From assembly GCA_034359265.1 (NCBI GenBank), contig CP136893.1:24312001-24376000 (forward strand): a stretch of DNA of 64,000 nt. The letters run 5' to 3'. The notes under the pieces are model-generated. The model was not told where the DNA came from. It ran no database searches and saw only the letters and a program-made list of their open reading frames with translations. Position numbers and translations under genes: made by a program. Shown piece by piece: positions 11,781-22,973 of the stretch (the first letter of the stretch is position 1; every line of letters begins with the position of its first letter). Source of the DNA: Canna indica. Lineage: Eukaryota; Streptophyta; Magnoliopsida; Zingiberales; Cannaceae.

Positions 11781-11911
11781 TTGGCTCTCTGTATAGACTA
11801 TAGAGAGTTGCAAAGGAATCTTATTACATGCTCATTCGTGGATGATGTCATGCGTATCGCAATGCGCTGGGATAGTACAAAAATTAGCCTCCGATACAAG
11901 GAAAAAAACTA

Positions 11912-12060
11912 GTATGAGCAGGCCGCTCATCTACCGCTCATACAACTCGGGATGCGTGCCCGAGTTGTGCTGAGCACGCATCCCGAGCTGGGCACACATC
12001 CCGAACTCAAAGGGATGTGTGCTGGGCTGCCGTGGCGATAGATGAGCGGCCTGCTCATAC
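11912..12060. repeat. 149-bp inverted repeat upstream of the decarboxylase promoter
   Basis: Perfect inverted ends of about 22 bp begin GTATGAGCAGGCCGCTCATC and return at 12039-12060. Inside are further near-palindromic words (CTCGGGATGCGTGCCCGAG, AGCACGCATCCCGAGC). The flanks ACTAGT/ACAAGT are only a weak candidate duplication. It may be a tiny MITE or a cruciform-forming promoter sequence. It ends 88 bases before the TATA box. Confidence 0.75.
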
Positions 12061-12147
12061 AAGTCCTCCTCCCGATACAGCCTCCGGTTTTAATAAAATA
12101 TCTCTGATATAATTTATTTATTTATTTAATAATAATTCTTTTCCTCC

Positions 12148-12154
12148 TATAAAA
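12148..12154 (+). promoter_or_regulatory. Probable TATA box of the pyruvate decarboxylase gene
   Basis: TATAAAA in the context CCTCCTATAAAATCG, 85 bases before the ATG. Transcription would start near 12180, giving a 5' leader of about 60 bases. The distance and context are inferred; no transcript data are available. Confidence 0.6.
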
Positions 12155-12238
12155 TCGACTCAATGGCCACGGAATAAAACACAAGTCATAGAAGAAGTGA
12201 AGAGGAAACACTCTTTCCCACTCTTATTACTTACCCCT

Positions 12239-14534
12239 ATGGACTCTAAGATTGGATCGGTGGACGCTGCGGTGGAGGTGACTGCCAACGGCACGGTGGG
12301 TAGCCCTCCGGCGACGCACTGCCAGCCCCTCGCTCCTGCGAAGGTGGTAACGTCGGCGGATGCGACCCTGGGTCGCCACATCGCACGTCGCCTCGTCCAA
12401 ATCGGCGTCAACGACGTCTTTTCTGTCCCCGGCGACTTCAACCTCACCCTCCTCGACCACCTTATCGCCGAGCCCGGGCTCCGCCTTATCGGGTGCTGCA
12501 ACGAGCTCAACGCCGGGTACGCTGCCGATGGCTATGCCCGCGCTCGTGGAGTCGGCGCCTGCGTCGCCACCTTCACCGTCGGTGGCCTCAGCGTGCTCAA
12601 CGCGATAGCCGGCGCCTACAGCGAGAATCTTCCTGTCATATGTATCGTCGGCGGCCCCAACTCTAACGACTACGGCACAAACCGCATCCTCCACCATACC
12701 ATCGGCCTCCCGGACTTCTCCCAGGAGCTACGATGCTTCCAAACTGTCACTTGCTATCAGGTACTACTCTGTTCTAATAAAAATCCGCTCTTTGCCGTTC
12801 ATGGACGATAAATTCCAATTTTGTGACCTTTTGTAACGATGCGTCTGCAGGCTGTGGTGAACAATCTCGAGGACGCCCATGAACTCATTGACACCGCCAT
12901 ATCTACTGCTCTCAAAGAGAGCAAGCCCGTTTACATCAGCATTAGCTGCAATCTCCCCGCCATTCCTCACCCGACCTTCAGCCTCGACCCTGTCCCATTC
13001 TTCCTCGCCCCCAGGTAATTCATCCTTTAGACACTGAAATGTTTTATGTTATGCAATCAAATATTTTATTAATTAATTATTATTTTTTTGGGCGACCATT
13101 GATTGATTTTGATGCTTGGAATCCTTAGATTGAGCAATCAGGTGGGATTGGAGGCGGCCGTAGAGGCGACGGCGGCGTTCTTGAACAAGGCGGTGAAGCC
13201 GGTGTTGGTTGGAGGGCCCAAGATCCGGGTGGCCAAGGCCAGGAAGGCCTTCGTGGAGCTTGCAGACGCCTGCGGCTACCCCGTGGCGGTGATGCCCTCC
13301 GCTAAGGGACTCGTGCCGGAGACCCATCCCCACTTCATCGGCACTTACTGGGGCGCCGTGAGTACGACCTTCTGCGCGGAGATCGTAGAGTCTGCCGACG
13401 CCTACATTTTCGTTGGCCCCATATTTAACGACTACAGCTCTGTCGGGTACTCCCTGCTCCTCAAGAAGGAGAAGGCCATCATCGTGCAGCCGGACCGCGT
13501 GGTGGTAGCCAATGGCCCAGCTTTCGGCTGCATCCTCATGAAAGACTTCCTCCAAGCGCTCGCCAAGCGCCTCCAGAAGAACACAACCGCCTACGAGAAC
13601 TACTATCGTATCTTCTTTCCCGACGGCCAGCCGCTCGAATGCCAGCCTCAAGAACCATTGCGTGTCAACGTGCTCTTCAAGAACATCCAAGAGATGCTGT
13701 CCGGGGACACCACTGTAATTGCTGAGACCGGCGACTCCTGGTTCAACTGTCAAAAATTAAAATTGCCCGAGGGCTGCGGGTATGCACCTAGATTAACTGC
13801 ATCCTCTTGATTCTTTAGCTGGACTAGCTAGGTCAAGTTAAATTAACAGGAATGATTTTTAATTCGCTTCTTCTCAGATACGAGTTCCAAATGCAATATG
13901 GATCCATAGGTTGGTCCGTGGGGGCAACGCTTGGCTACGCGCAGGCCATGAAGAACAAGCGCGTTCTCGCCTTCATCGGAGATGGAAGCTTTCAGGTGGT
14001 GACTTTGATCCTTTGCTAATGAAAATGGTCTGCATACCCGTGCTCGATTCTGATGATCATTTGTTAAATCCTCTGTTAAACGTAGGTGACGGCCCAAGAC
14101 GTGTCGACAATGCTCCGGTGCATGCAGAATAGTATCATCTTCCTCATCAACAACGGCGGCTACACCATCGAGGTGGAGATCCATGACGGACCTTACAATG
14201 TCATCAAGAATTGGGACTACACCGGCCTCGTCAACGCCATCCACAACGGCGAAGGCAAGTGCTGGACTAAGAGGGTGAGCCAGCATTTAATCGACTGATA
14301 CGAGTACGTGCTTGTCATCTTCATGTAAAATGATCAAACTCGTTTTGCTGTTCCTATGTGCAGGTGCGGTATGAGGAGGAGTTAAAGGAGGCGATTGTGA
14401 CTGCGATGGGGCCGAAGCAGGACCACTTCTGCTTCATAGAGGTGATTCTGCACAAAGACGATACCAGCAAAGAGTTGCTGGAATGGGGCTCCAGGGTTTG
14501 TTCTGCTAACAGCAGGGCGCCCAATCCCCAGTAG
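12239..14534 (+). CDS. PDC: Pyruvate decarboxylase, six exons, intact
   Basis: Cytosolic thiamine-diphosphate enzyme that decarboxylates pyruvate to acetaldehyde, the first step of ethanol fermentation in hypoxic plant tissue. Exons: 12239-12760, 12851-13014, 13129-13779, 13878-13995, 14086-14274, 14364-14534. All five introns are 89-114 bp and GT-AG. The spliced frame is 604 residues, the usual plant length, without stop or frameshift. Visible residues: D66 in VPGDFN, cofactor-activating E89 in [13 protein letters not shown], paired H152-H153 in NRILHHTIG, the ThDP/Mg motif G480-D481-G482 to N507-N508, and E514 in [11 protein letters not shown]. The end, ANSRAPNPQ, is the typical plant C-terminus. 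I chose ATG 12239 because M-D-S-K-I-G-S matches plant homologues; an in-frame ATG at 12197 would add 14 residues and looks like leader. Third positions are GC-rich in exons 1-3. The gene stands alone among transposons. Confidence 0.96.
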
Positions 14535-15626
14535 AAACGCATTAATAATGGAGTAATTAAAATTTAATATTAATCATGAGCGTTTCCTTTCTTAGATTTG
14601 CTATCTCTTTCTGTTGTAACTTTTCATGTCAGAACTTTTCTTTCATCAAGCCATGACTATGGTGAATGCAAATATATATTGTTTTGAATTTTGGTTGCTC
14701 TCAAAAATTCAAAATATTGCTTTCCATGACAAGTACTGACAGAGTTCTTCTGGTGACCTCCTTATAAATGGCCGCGTGGCCGCGTGGGCAGTGGAGGATG
14801 CATTCTTTAAAGATTTTTTAAATGTGTAGAAGACCATTAGGATGACCAATTTACTAGTTTTTCATTTTAAAAAATAAATACCGTTTGCCAAAATTTATAA
14901 ATGCATTAATTGAGTGATTCCTCTTCAAGAGCTTTAAAAACCAAGTTATTTAAGAAATATATATAACTCATGATTCTCAGGATCAACTTATTCAGACAAA
15001 ATTTTAATAGGTATTTGATAATATATAAAGATCGGGTATAAAATGAGAATTAATTGTAATGACACAACTTAAGATGTTTGGATATATTGAACTTGAAAAT
15101 ATAGGGATGAATATAATAACGAGAACTTTAATGGTTTTCATTAACAGTGAAAAAAATGATACGAGACCAATAATGAAAGTCTAAAAAATAGTAGGTTTTA
15201 AATATTCTCAAAAGTGTAGAATTGAAATAACTAAGTAAAATTAATTTATCATTTTTTTTTATAATTGTAACTATGATTGTAATATATATAATATTTTTAA
15301 TGAATTTATTTAGTATATTATTGATAATATAGAATATAATAGGTTTTAAACTTTTTTAAAAGTGTGAAATTAATAGGTTTGAAAGTTTGAAATCGAATAT
15401 CAGATTGGACTCAAGAGTATTTTGGGAATTTTGCGAAAAAATTATGGATTTGAAATTTTTTAAATCCTTGTTATGGATTCGAGAATTTTCCTGATTCATA
15501 TTATGATTTAGGAAAATTGCTCACTTTTATTGTCTCTACATAAGTCTTTGTTAGAGAAGCATCACTTCCTCTCTTACATCTTCTTATACATTCTTCGTAT
15601 ACTTCTAGAAATATTCTATAATTGCT
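14535..15626. other. Downstream region of the decarboxylase gene, AT-rich
   Basis: The 3' untranslated region should lie in the first 200-300 bases after the TAG at 14532-14534. I see no canonical AATAAA close by, only AT-rich variants (TTAATAATGG, AATTAAAATTTAATATTAAT). From about 14950 onward it is AT-rich DNA without a recognisable gene or element. Confidence 0.5.
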
Positions 15627-16253
15627 TTTTTAAAAAGGTTAATTAACGAATCTAGCCCAAACTATGATCATTTTCACAAATTTAGCTCAAATTTTATTTG
15701 TATCAATTACATCCCAAACTATCAAATTGATATTAATTCTAGCCCGACGTCAGATGCCCGTCAATTTCACGGTTAGGTGCTGACGTGACATCTGACTCAA
15801 CATATTAAAAATTAATTTTTTAATAATTGCGTGCCACGTCAGCATTTAAATAAAAATATTTATTTTTAAAAAAAAATATGTTTAACTTACAGCCTATGAC
15901 ACGTCAGCTATTAAAATAATTTTTTGGTTAATTGACGAATCTAACCCAAACTATGATCATTTTCACAAATCTAGCCCAAACTTTTATTTGTATCAATTAC
16001 ATCCAAAACTATCAAATAAATATCAATTTTAGCCCGACGTCAGATGCCTGTCAATTTCACCATTAGGTGCTGACGTGGCATCTGACTCAGCATATTAAAA
16101 ATTAGTTTTTTAATAATCGCGTTGTCACGTCAGTATTTAATTAAAAATATTTATTTATTTTAAAAAAATATTTTTAACTTACAGCCTATGCCACGTCAGC
16201 TTTTTTTTTTGAAAAAACCCTAATCAAATTCGGCCCTAATCCCTAATACTCGA

Positions 16254-16544
16254 CTAAGATTTGTCCCCACTCGATTCTTGACTTTCATATGTCTTCACAA
16301 TCAATATCACTTCACTCTTCATCCAACTAGCGTATATTCTCCAAGGGCAACTAACCTCGCACCTTGCTTTCATTTTCTTTGTGCTTGTTCTACACCATTT
16401 GATATTATAACCATTTGCAATAACATAGTTTTGAACAACTTCTTTAAAGTGGGCAGTCGACTCAAATTTCATTCCAAGTTCAAGTTTAACATCACTCACA
16501 CGACAATATGGATTATGGACTTTACGACGAACCTTTTTCCTCAC
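16254..16544 (-). pseudogene. MuDR-type transposase DNA-binding domain fragment
   Basis: A minus-strand frame of about 96 residues matching the plant MuDR N-terminal DNA-binding domain. Key stretches are L-E-L-G-M-K-F-E-S-T, then F-K-E-V-V-Q-N-Y-V-I-A-N-G-Y, and C-E-V-S-C-P-W-R-I-Y-A-S-W with the conserved Cys-x3-Cys-P-W. The family protein is usually several hundred residues with SWIM and catalytic regions; none of that is present. It occupies the core between the MULE terminal repeats, which identifies the element. Confidence 0.82.
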
Positions 16545-16988
16545 ATATACAAAATCAGTGTCAAAAAATATATTTTAATAGCTGATGTGGCATATGTTGT
16601 AAGTTAAAAATATTTTTAATTAAATGCTGATGTGGCAACGCGATTATTAAAAAAATTAATTTTTAATATGCTGAGTCAAATGCCACGTCAGCACCTAATG
16701 GTGAAATTGACGAGCATATGATGTCGGGCTAGAATTGATATCAATTTGATAGTTTGGGATGTAATTGATACAAATAAAAGTTTGGATTAGATTTGTGAAA
16801 AAGGTCATAGTTTGGGCTAGATTCGTCAATTAACCCAAAAAAATATTTTAATAGATGACGTGGCATAGGCTGTAAGTTAAAAATATTTTTAAAAAAAATA
16901 AATATTTTTATTTAAATGCTGATGTGGCACGCGATTATTAAAAAATTAATTTTTAATATGCTGAGTTAGATGCCACGTTAGCACCTAA

Positions 16989-18931
16989 CACTACAAGAAA
17001 ATTTAGATTTATTGACCACAACTTCCGACGAGAAGATGTTGTCGAAAATTTTCATTATATTTTCGAAGACCCATAGTGTCGAAAAGAGTTACCGACAAAA
17101 CTTTTCGACCAAAATGTGTCGAAAAACTATCATATTATTATCGATGAATTTTCGTCAAAAATTTGGTCGAAAATAATTTTCGGCAAACTTTTTAGTCGCA
17201 AGTTCGTTGAAAATATTAATGACATATTTTTATACTGAACTTATCGACCATAATTTCCGACGAAAATCCATCGTCGAAAATTTTCGTTAAAGTTCCGACA
17301 ACTTTCGGTATCGAAAAGAGTTACCGATAAAATATTAGATTTATCGACCACAACTTTCGACGAGAAGATGTTGTCGAAAATTTTCGTTAGATTTTCGACG
17401 ACTTTTTGCGTCGAAAAGAGTTACCGACAAAAATTTTCGACCAAAATGAGTCGAAAAAATTATAAATAATTTTGAAATTTTTATTCCCCCCTTACCCACT
17501 TATAGAATGACTATATTCCAGGCAGGAGGCGGGAAATCTCCCGCCTCCTGCTTTTTTTATATATAAATAAATAAATATATTTTATATTTAATTATATTTC
17601 TACTTCACTTCTTCTTCGCTTCTACTTCTTCTTCTCGTCGGGGTGCTCACTGCTTCACTCCACTGCATCAAAAGCTAACCCGAACCTCTATAAGAACTCC
17701 ATACGCGCACTCTGCAACGCTAACATCTCCGAAGGCTTCAATCCCAGGAAGGATGTCAGCATCCCGGAGATCAACCTCTACACCGGCCGCATCCCCAGCC
17801 AGCTCCTCTCTGCCCACCTCCCTAGCTTCCCATCCCACCCCTACCTCGCCTTTTTCGTCGGCGGCTTCCACGACCTCATCCGCCACCACCTCCTCCGCCA
17901 TTGGGAGGGCCGGGACGCCGACATGCCGGTCTTCGAGTACCTCCCCAAGGGCCTCGACTACTACTCCTTCATGCTCCAGTCCCGCTTCTGCCTCTGCCAG
18001 AGCGGGTTCGAGGTGGCGAGCCCCAGGATCGTGGTGGCCATCTACGCCGAGTGCGTGCCAGTGATCTTGTCGGAGGGGTACGTGCTGCCGTTTAGCGACG
18101 TGTTGCGGTGGGAGGCATTCTCGGTGGCGGTGAAGGTGGAGGAGGTGTCGAGGCTGAGGCAGATATTGGAAGGGGTGTCGAAGGAGGAGATGAGGAAATT
18201 GAGGGAGGGGCTGAAGGTGGTGAAGAAGTATTTCGTGTTGAACCAGCCGGCGAAAAGGTTGGATGTGTTTCATATGATACTGCACTCGGTCTGGTTGAGA
18301 AGGCTCAACATAAAGCTTGTATAAAAATAAATAACATCATTTTTATTTTCTTCTTGAGATGAGTGGTTTTAGATTCTTGTAAAATATTGTAACTTTTGTT
18401 GTATGCAGCTCGCAGAATAGATCAGAATTTTGTTGATTATAAAAATAATAATGTTTAATTTTTGACATCCTATAATGACAACGTGCATGTGAAATAAATA
18501 AATCATGTGAAATATAATAGGATGTATTTTTAACTAATTTAATATGAATCTATTAGTCCGATTTATTAGTTTTTTTTTAAAAAAAAAACTTAGAGTTTCC
18601 GACGAAATTCCAACGAAATGTTGTCGGTAATTACCGACCATAGTTTTCGACAGCACTTGTAGTCGGTAATTATCGAGAGCAACTGACAAAACTTTTGTCG
18701 GTAGTCACCGAGGAACTACCGACGATTTTTCGATTAAAACGTTGGTCGGTAATTATCGATAATATTTTTTATCGATAAACTATCGGTACTCGTTTCGACC
18801 AAGGTTTTACCGACACAAATATTAGCCTCGGTAACCAGTCGAAATTTGGTCGGTAAATCAATATTTCCGACCAACTTTCGACCACCTTTCGACTACAATG
18901 GCCATCGGAAATCATCATATTTCTTGTAGTG
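16989..18931 (+). mobile_element. CACTA (En/Spm-type) element with 3-bp duplication, nested in the MULE
   Basis: The termini are CACTACAAGAAAAT at 16989 and ATTTCTTGTAGTG ending at 18931, a good inverted pair, flanked on both sides by TAA (16986-16988 and 18932-18934). Subterminal regions (about 17020-17460 and 18590-18900) hold many copies of words like TTTTCGACGA, TCGAAAAGAGTTACCGAC and GTCGGTAA, typical transposase-binding repeats. No transposase is present; the interior carries a captured host gene fragment. At 1,943 bp it depends on enzymes from elsewhere. Confidence 0.9.
17665..18324 (+). pseudogene. Captured C-terminal part of a GT47 exostosin-family glycosyltransferase
   Basis: An open frame of about 220 codons ending at TAA 18322-18324 encodes the C-terminal half of a plant exostosin-type (GT47) Golgi glycosyltransferase. 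Landmarks in order: N-S-I-R-A-L-C-N-A-N, S-E-G-F-N-P-R-K-D-V-S-I-P-E, F-F-V-G-G-F-H-D, F-E-Y-L-P-K-G-L-D-Y-Y, F-C-L-C-Q-S-G-F-E-V-A-S-P-R-I-V, C-V-P-V-I-L-S-E-G-Y-V-L-P-F-S-D-V-L, and the family ending D-V-F-H-M-I-L-H-S-V-W-L-R-R-L-N. Full family members are about 400-600 residues with an N-terminal membrane anchor, absent here. No ATG precedes the start of similarity; the first in-frame ATG is 17923, which would give 133 residues. No stops or frameshifts are seen. High GC contrasts sharply with the AT-rich CACTA ends, so this is transduplicated host sequence. Confidence 0.88.
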
Positions 18932-19275
18932 TAACAGTAAAATTGACGGGCATCTGACGTCGGGCTAGAATTGATATCAATTTGATAGTTTGGGATGTAA
19001 TTGATACAAATAAAAGTTTGTGCTAGATTTGTGAAAAGTGTCATAGTTTGGGCTAGATTCGTCAATTAACCCTTTTTAAAATTAGTTCTTCAAGAACTTT
19101 CTACAATGATAAAGAAGCAACCATGACTTTTCATGAATTTTTCTTCATTCCCTACAAATAGGAGTCATTGGAACATTATACAAGAAACATGAGAGAAGCA
19201 ACTTTAGGCTTTCCACTAAGGAGTAAATACTCTAAAGTGAGAGTTAGGAGTGAATGTAGTATAAGTGATAAGGAG

Positions 19276-19470
19276 TAGGGATGTCAATAGGGCAAGTAGT
19301 GCCGCACCCGCACTCGCACTCGTTTTACTAAACTCGTCTCCTGTACCCACACCCACGGTATTCGTCTCCGTACCCGCACCCACGAATGGGTATCCATGCA
19401 TCACCCATCCCCCATGCGGATAAATCATATCCGCGGATACCCATTTAAGCTATTACAAAAAAGTTTATTT
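19276..19470. mobile_element. Truncated hAT-type MITE-like sequence
   Basis: Starts TAGGGATGTCAATAGGGC, similar in form to the TAGGGGTGGCAAT ends of the other MITEs here. It continues with repeated CCCGCACTCGCACTCG and CCCATGCGGATA words. No right terminus or target duplication was found before gypsy LTR sequence begins, so it is probably cut. Confidence 0.45.
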
Positions 19471-19474
19471 TGTT

Positions 19475-19985
19475 CCAATAATATATTGGACTAGACTAGA
19501 ACTATTGGGCCTGGTCGGACTAGACCCAACAATGCTCCATCATTCACCCTAAAGCAAACCACGCGTCCTCGCCCAGGGGGCTCCGTTCTAACTACACCTT
19601 TGAGCCGGAAACTCCACTCGGCCATACATGGACTATCACGTCCTTCCTTATCACAATCGATATACCATCATAAACCCGCCATCTCTGGGATTGATCTCGA
19701 CCCATTCTAGGCAACAATCCTAGTGAGATTATCGGGCGGCAACACCATCCTTCCCTACAATACAAATAGACACGGCGCACACAACCATAAGTTCTAATTC
19801 CATAAATCTTCACATTGGAGTCACCCTAACTTCGGCATCAGAGTGTCTTTTGTAGCCCCCTCCGGTCGGCGTTCAACCAGACAAGTAGAGAGTGAGAGAC
19901 ACCGAACCAGACCGGAAAACCCCGACTCCCAGGAAGAAATATTTGGTGCCCACCGTGGTGCCGAGTAAAGCTCACCTCCCCCACA
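19475..19985 (+). mobile_element. Ty3-gypsy 5' LTR end and primer-site region
   Basis: LTR text (GGACTAGACTAGAACTATTGGG, 19488 onward) resembles the copies near 9530 and 60425. After the LTR end comes TTTGGTGCCCACCGTGG at 19942-19958, a sequence found directly behind the 5' LTR in plant Tat-type gypsy elements. The leader continues to 19985, where a Sirevirus-like solo LTR interrupts it, and resumes at 21637. Confidence 0.6.
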
Positions 19986-21636
19986 TGTTGGAGAAATGAC
20001 CACAATAGAGGGTGGTGGTGGTGAATAGTGTGTTATCTAAATCTTTTGCCTAATTCCAGTTTTAATCGTTTACTTGATTACTTAGGCAAGTTGCAATTTA
20101 TCGACTAAATGCGGAAGCAATAATAAAATAATTAAGCACAAACAAAGATAATAATGCTAACACAATGATTTATAGTGGTTCGGCCTCAATGCCTACTCCA
20201 CTACCTAAGCACCCCGCTTAGGATTTCCAAACTAGTTTAACTAAATTAATTAGTTTCCTTACAATGATGACTTTACACCGAAAAGTCTCCACTCTCAAAC
20301 CGAAGGCACTTCCACACCCGGAAGTATCATGCATTCCTACCGAGAGCACTCTCCCATGTACCTCAACCTAAGGGCAACTCAACTAATCTTAGTAAACTAA
20401 GTTTACAATGATGGATTCAAGCCTTAACACCAAGGCAACCACCAACTTAATAAACCTAGCACTCTAGGTTTACACAAACTCAAATACAATGAAATAAATA
20501 TCAAAATACAATAATAATGAGAGAAAATAATAAATAATATAAACTTCACTCTCAAACAAGATGTCCTAGCTCCTCTTGATGACTTGAAGATGAATCAAGG
20601 TAAGCTCAAAGTCAATCTCAAGGTTTCTAGGCTCAAATCTAGGGTTCTTTGGAAAGATGGCTTAAGAATTCTTGTAGAGATGCAATGAGTGACACTTTGA
20701 GGCTTAGAAGCATCATAGGAGGTTTGGAAGAGAGTTTGGAATAGGTATTTATAACCGCCCAAATAAAATGGCTCATCAATGGGCCGATTTTCACCTATTG
20801 GCGACGCCCGATCACTTGCCGGTCGATCGGCGATCGACCGACCGAGCGACCGCCGAGCAATCGGAGGCATTCTGTCAAATTCTGGCATTGTTCGGTCGAT
20901 CGGTCGATCGATCAAAATGCCTTCTCCTTCAGTTGGTCGACCAGTCGGTCGACCGAACCTAGGCAGGGCAAATTTCTTTGCTTGTTTGTTCATTTTCTAG
21001 ATTCCATCTTCACTAAGTCTACTAATAACTTTAAAACATAAATGTTATATAAGGATTACTCCCAATTTGAATTTAATAAAAATATCTAAAAAATTAAAAT
21101 CCTTAAGAATCAAAATCTAACTTTTGGGGGCTAGTACAAAATTTTAAAAAACAAATTTTTTTTAATCTTTCGGGTCAAGTATGGGTAGGCTAAAGACATC
21201 CAAAAAATCCTTTAAAATATCTCGTTTACTAGTTTTTACCTAAGGAACAATTACTGACATTTTTGGTGCCAAAAAAATATCTAGGTCATATAGCCCTCCA
21301 ATGAGCTCCCTAGGTTTAGTGAATTTTTAGGGTCATTTTCTAATTTGCTGATTTTTCATGTTTTAGGGTTCGGGTTTGGTTTTTGGGTTCTTATGCATCA
21401 TCATGAGGATTTACAACATAAACTAGATACCCTAAACCTAGACTCTATCTTCCCGACGAATTCGAGCGCATCGACCAACGTCCTTCTGATTTTCTTATTT
21501 CTCCGATATTTCTGATCGAGGACGTTGTGCGCTAATCGATATGGAATCTGAAAGAATTTCTCAATGAAACATTAGTTCCATGTTTGTTATCATCAAAACC
21601 GAGATTAAGACCAAGGTTGAAAACCTTATGCCAACA
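19986..21636 (-). mobile_element. Solo LTR of the Sirevirus-like family with 5-bp target duplication
   Basis: Starts TGTTGGAGAAATGACC and ends TTATGCCAACA; on the minus strand it therefore begins TGTTGGCATAAGG and ends CTCCAACA. A perfect 5-bp duplication CCACA flanks it (19981-19985 and 21637-21641). Dense GGTCGACC-type palindromes lie at 20815-20965. It interrupts the leader of a gypsy element and has no internal region, hence solo. Confidence 0.87.
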
Positions 21637-22973
21637 CCACAATGGTTGGAACCCGGAGCCAAGCGACCCCCGCCGCACGCCAACGACAACAACCCGACGA
21701 CAACGATTAAATGTAGTCTAGTGATGCTGAAATAGCGAGGAGCCATGCTTTGGTACCAGCCCCCCTCCCCTTTCCCTTGAAGAGCCCCGACAGCGGGTAA
21801 TCGAATTAGAAGCACAAAAACAACAATCGGCGGCACAAGTCAAGATACTAGTGCAGCCTTAGGGACAATGCCCAGTTGAACACGAACGTTGTCGCTCAGA
21901 GCATGGAGAGACCAACCACCCAGAAAGAAGGAGATCAGTCTTTGTCCTTCGAGATGAGGTCTCCAGCACTCCTCAATCGGAAAAGGAAGCAACTCAAAAG
22001 GCTATAGGAATTGAGGTTGCTCTTCACCTCGACGTAGGGCCCTTTGCCAAGCATATTATGGCAACTCGCCTCCCACGGAGAAGTGAGCTACCCAACACTA
22101 TGACGCCGTACACCGGTACGGGCGACCCCGCACTACACCCGATGGCATTTTAGATTGCAATGCTTTAGCACAGAGCAACCGATTCTGCACTCTGCTAAGC
22201 CTTTTCGGCATTTTTAGGGAACATCGCCTTACTATAGTTTGCCTCTCTCCCACCGGGCTCCATTCATTCATTCAAAGACCTCTCCCGTGTCTTCCTCAGC
22301 CGTTCACCACGTCACGGGTATACTACAAGATGACAGCCACCCGCCGCTATGTCAGGCAAGGGCAACATAAGCCCCTAAGGGAATACCTAGATAGATTCTG
22401 GGCCATAAAGGTCGATGTCCCAAACCTCGACCCGAAGATCGAGTTTTTTTGCATACAACTTGGTTTAAAATCTGGACCTTTCACCAACCAAATTGCCTTA
22501 ATCAAGCCTAAAGATATGGCCGAATTCTAGGAAAAGGCGGCGGACTTTATAAAAATGGAAGATCAACGAGAAGCAAAGAAGATCGACTAGCAAAACCTTA
22601 AGGCCATTGTAGACGACAAAAAATCTAAGAAGCACAATGGGAAAACGAGGATCATAACCGTCGCGAGCAGATCAACGAAAGAGGGCCAAGGTCACCACCT
22701 TGATTGAGCGCTCGATTCGAGAAATACACTCCCTTCAATACCAGGAAGGAAACTATTCTTTGCGATATCTACCACTTGAAGCTTATCAGATACCCTGCCA
22801 ACGCAGGGAAACAAAAGCTATCGCCGAATGCTGACCTGAACAAAAGATGCGCATTCTATAACACCTATGGTTGCACAACAAAGGAGTGTGTGGTACTCGC
22901 TGATCAGCTGGAAGACTTGGCCTAAGCAGGATGCCTAGATAAGTACCTCCACCACCAGAAAGAGAGAAGTCGA
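21637..22973 (+). pseudogene. Broken Ty3-gypsy gag (Tat-like)
   Basis: The capsid-type gag domain is visible at 22330-22570: R-R-Y-V-R-Q-G, then L-R-E-Y-L-D-R-F-W, then an L-G-L-K-S-G-P-F block and P-K-D-M-A-E-F followed by a stop. An upstream part, S-F-K-D-L-S-R-V-F, lies near 22265 in another frame. A Cys/His stretch C-A-F-Y-N-T-Y-G-C-T-T-K-E-C at about 22848-22890 resembles the nucleocapsid region of Tat gag. Several stops and frame changes are present. No protease or polymerase follows, because a Sirevirus-like LTR starts at 22974. Confidence 0.75.

Larger units (their letters stand above)
15636..19072. mobile_element. Mutator-like element with 9-bp target duplication and doubled terminal repeats
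   Basis: Begins AGGTTAATTAACGAATCTAG and ends CTAGATTCGTCAATTAACCC. The flanks carry a perfect 9-bp duplication TTTTTAAAA (15627-15635 and 19073-19081), the Mutator hallmark. Each end is two tandem copies of a unit of about 290 bp (15636-15925 and 15926-16205 on the left; inverted at 16560-16840 and in 16840-16988 plus 18932-19072 on the right). The core, about 16206-16560, holds a MuDR transposase fragment. A CACTA element splits the right outer unit. Without it the element would be about 1.5 kb, and it is non-autonomous. Confidence 0.85.

Noticed and set aside
12197..12238. Upstream ATG at 12197 as the start of pyruvate decarboxylase
   Set aside because: The extra 14 residues do not resemble plant homologues, whose start M-D-x-K-I-G-S matches ATG 12239.
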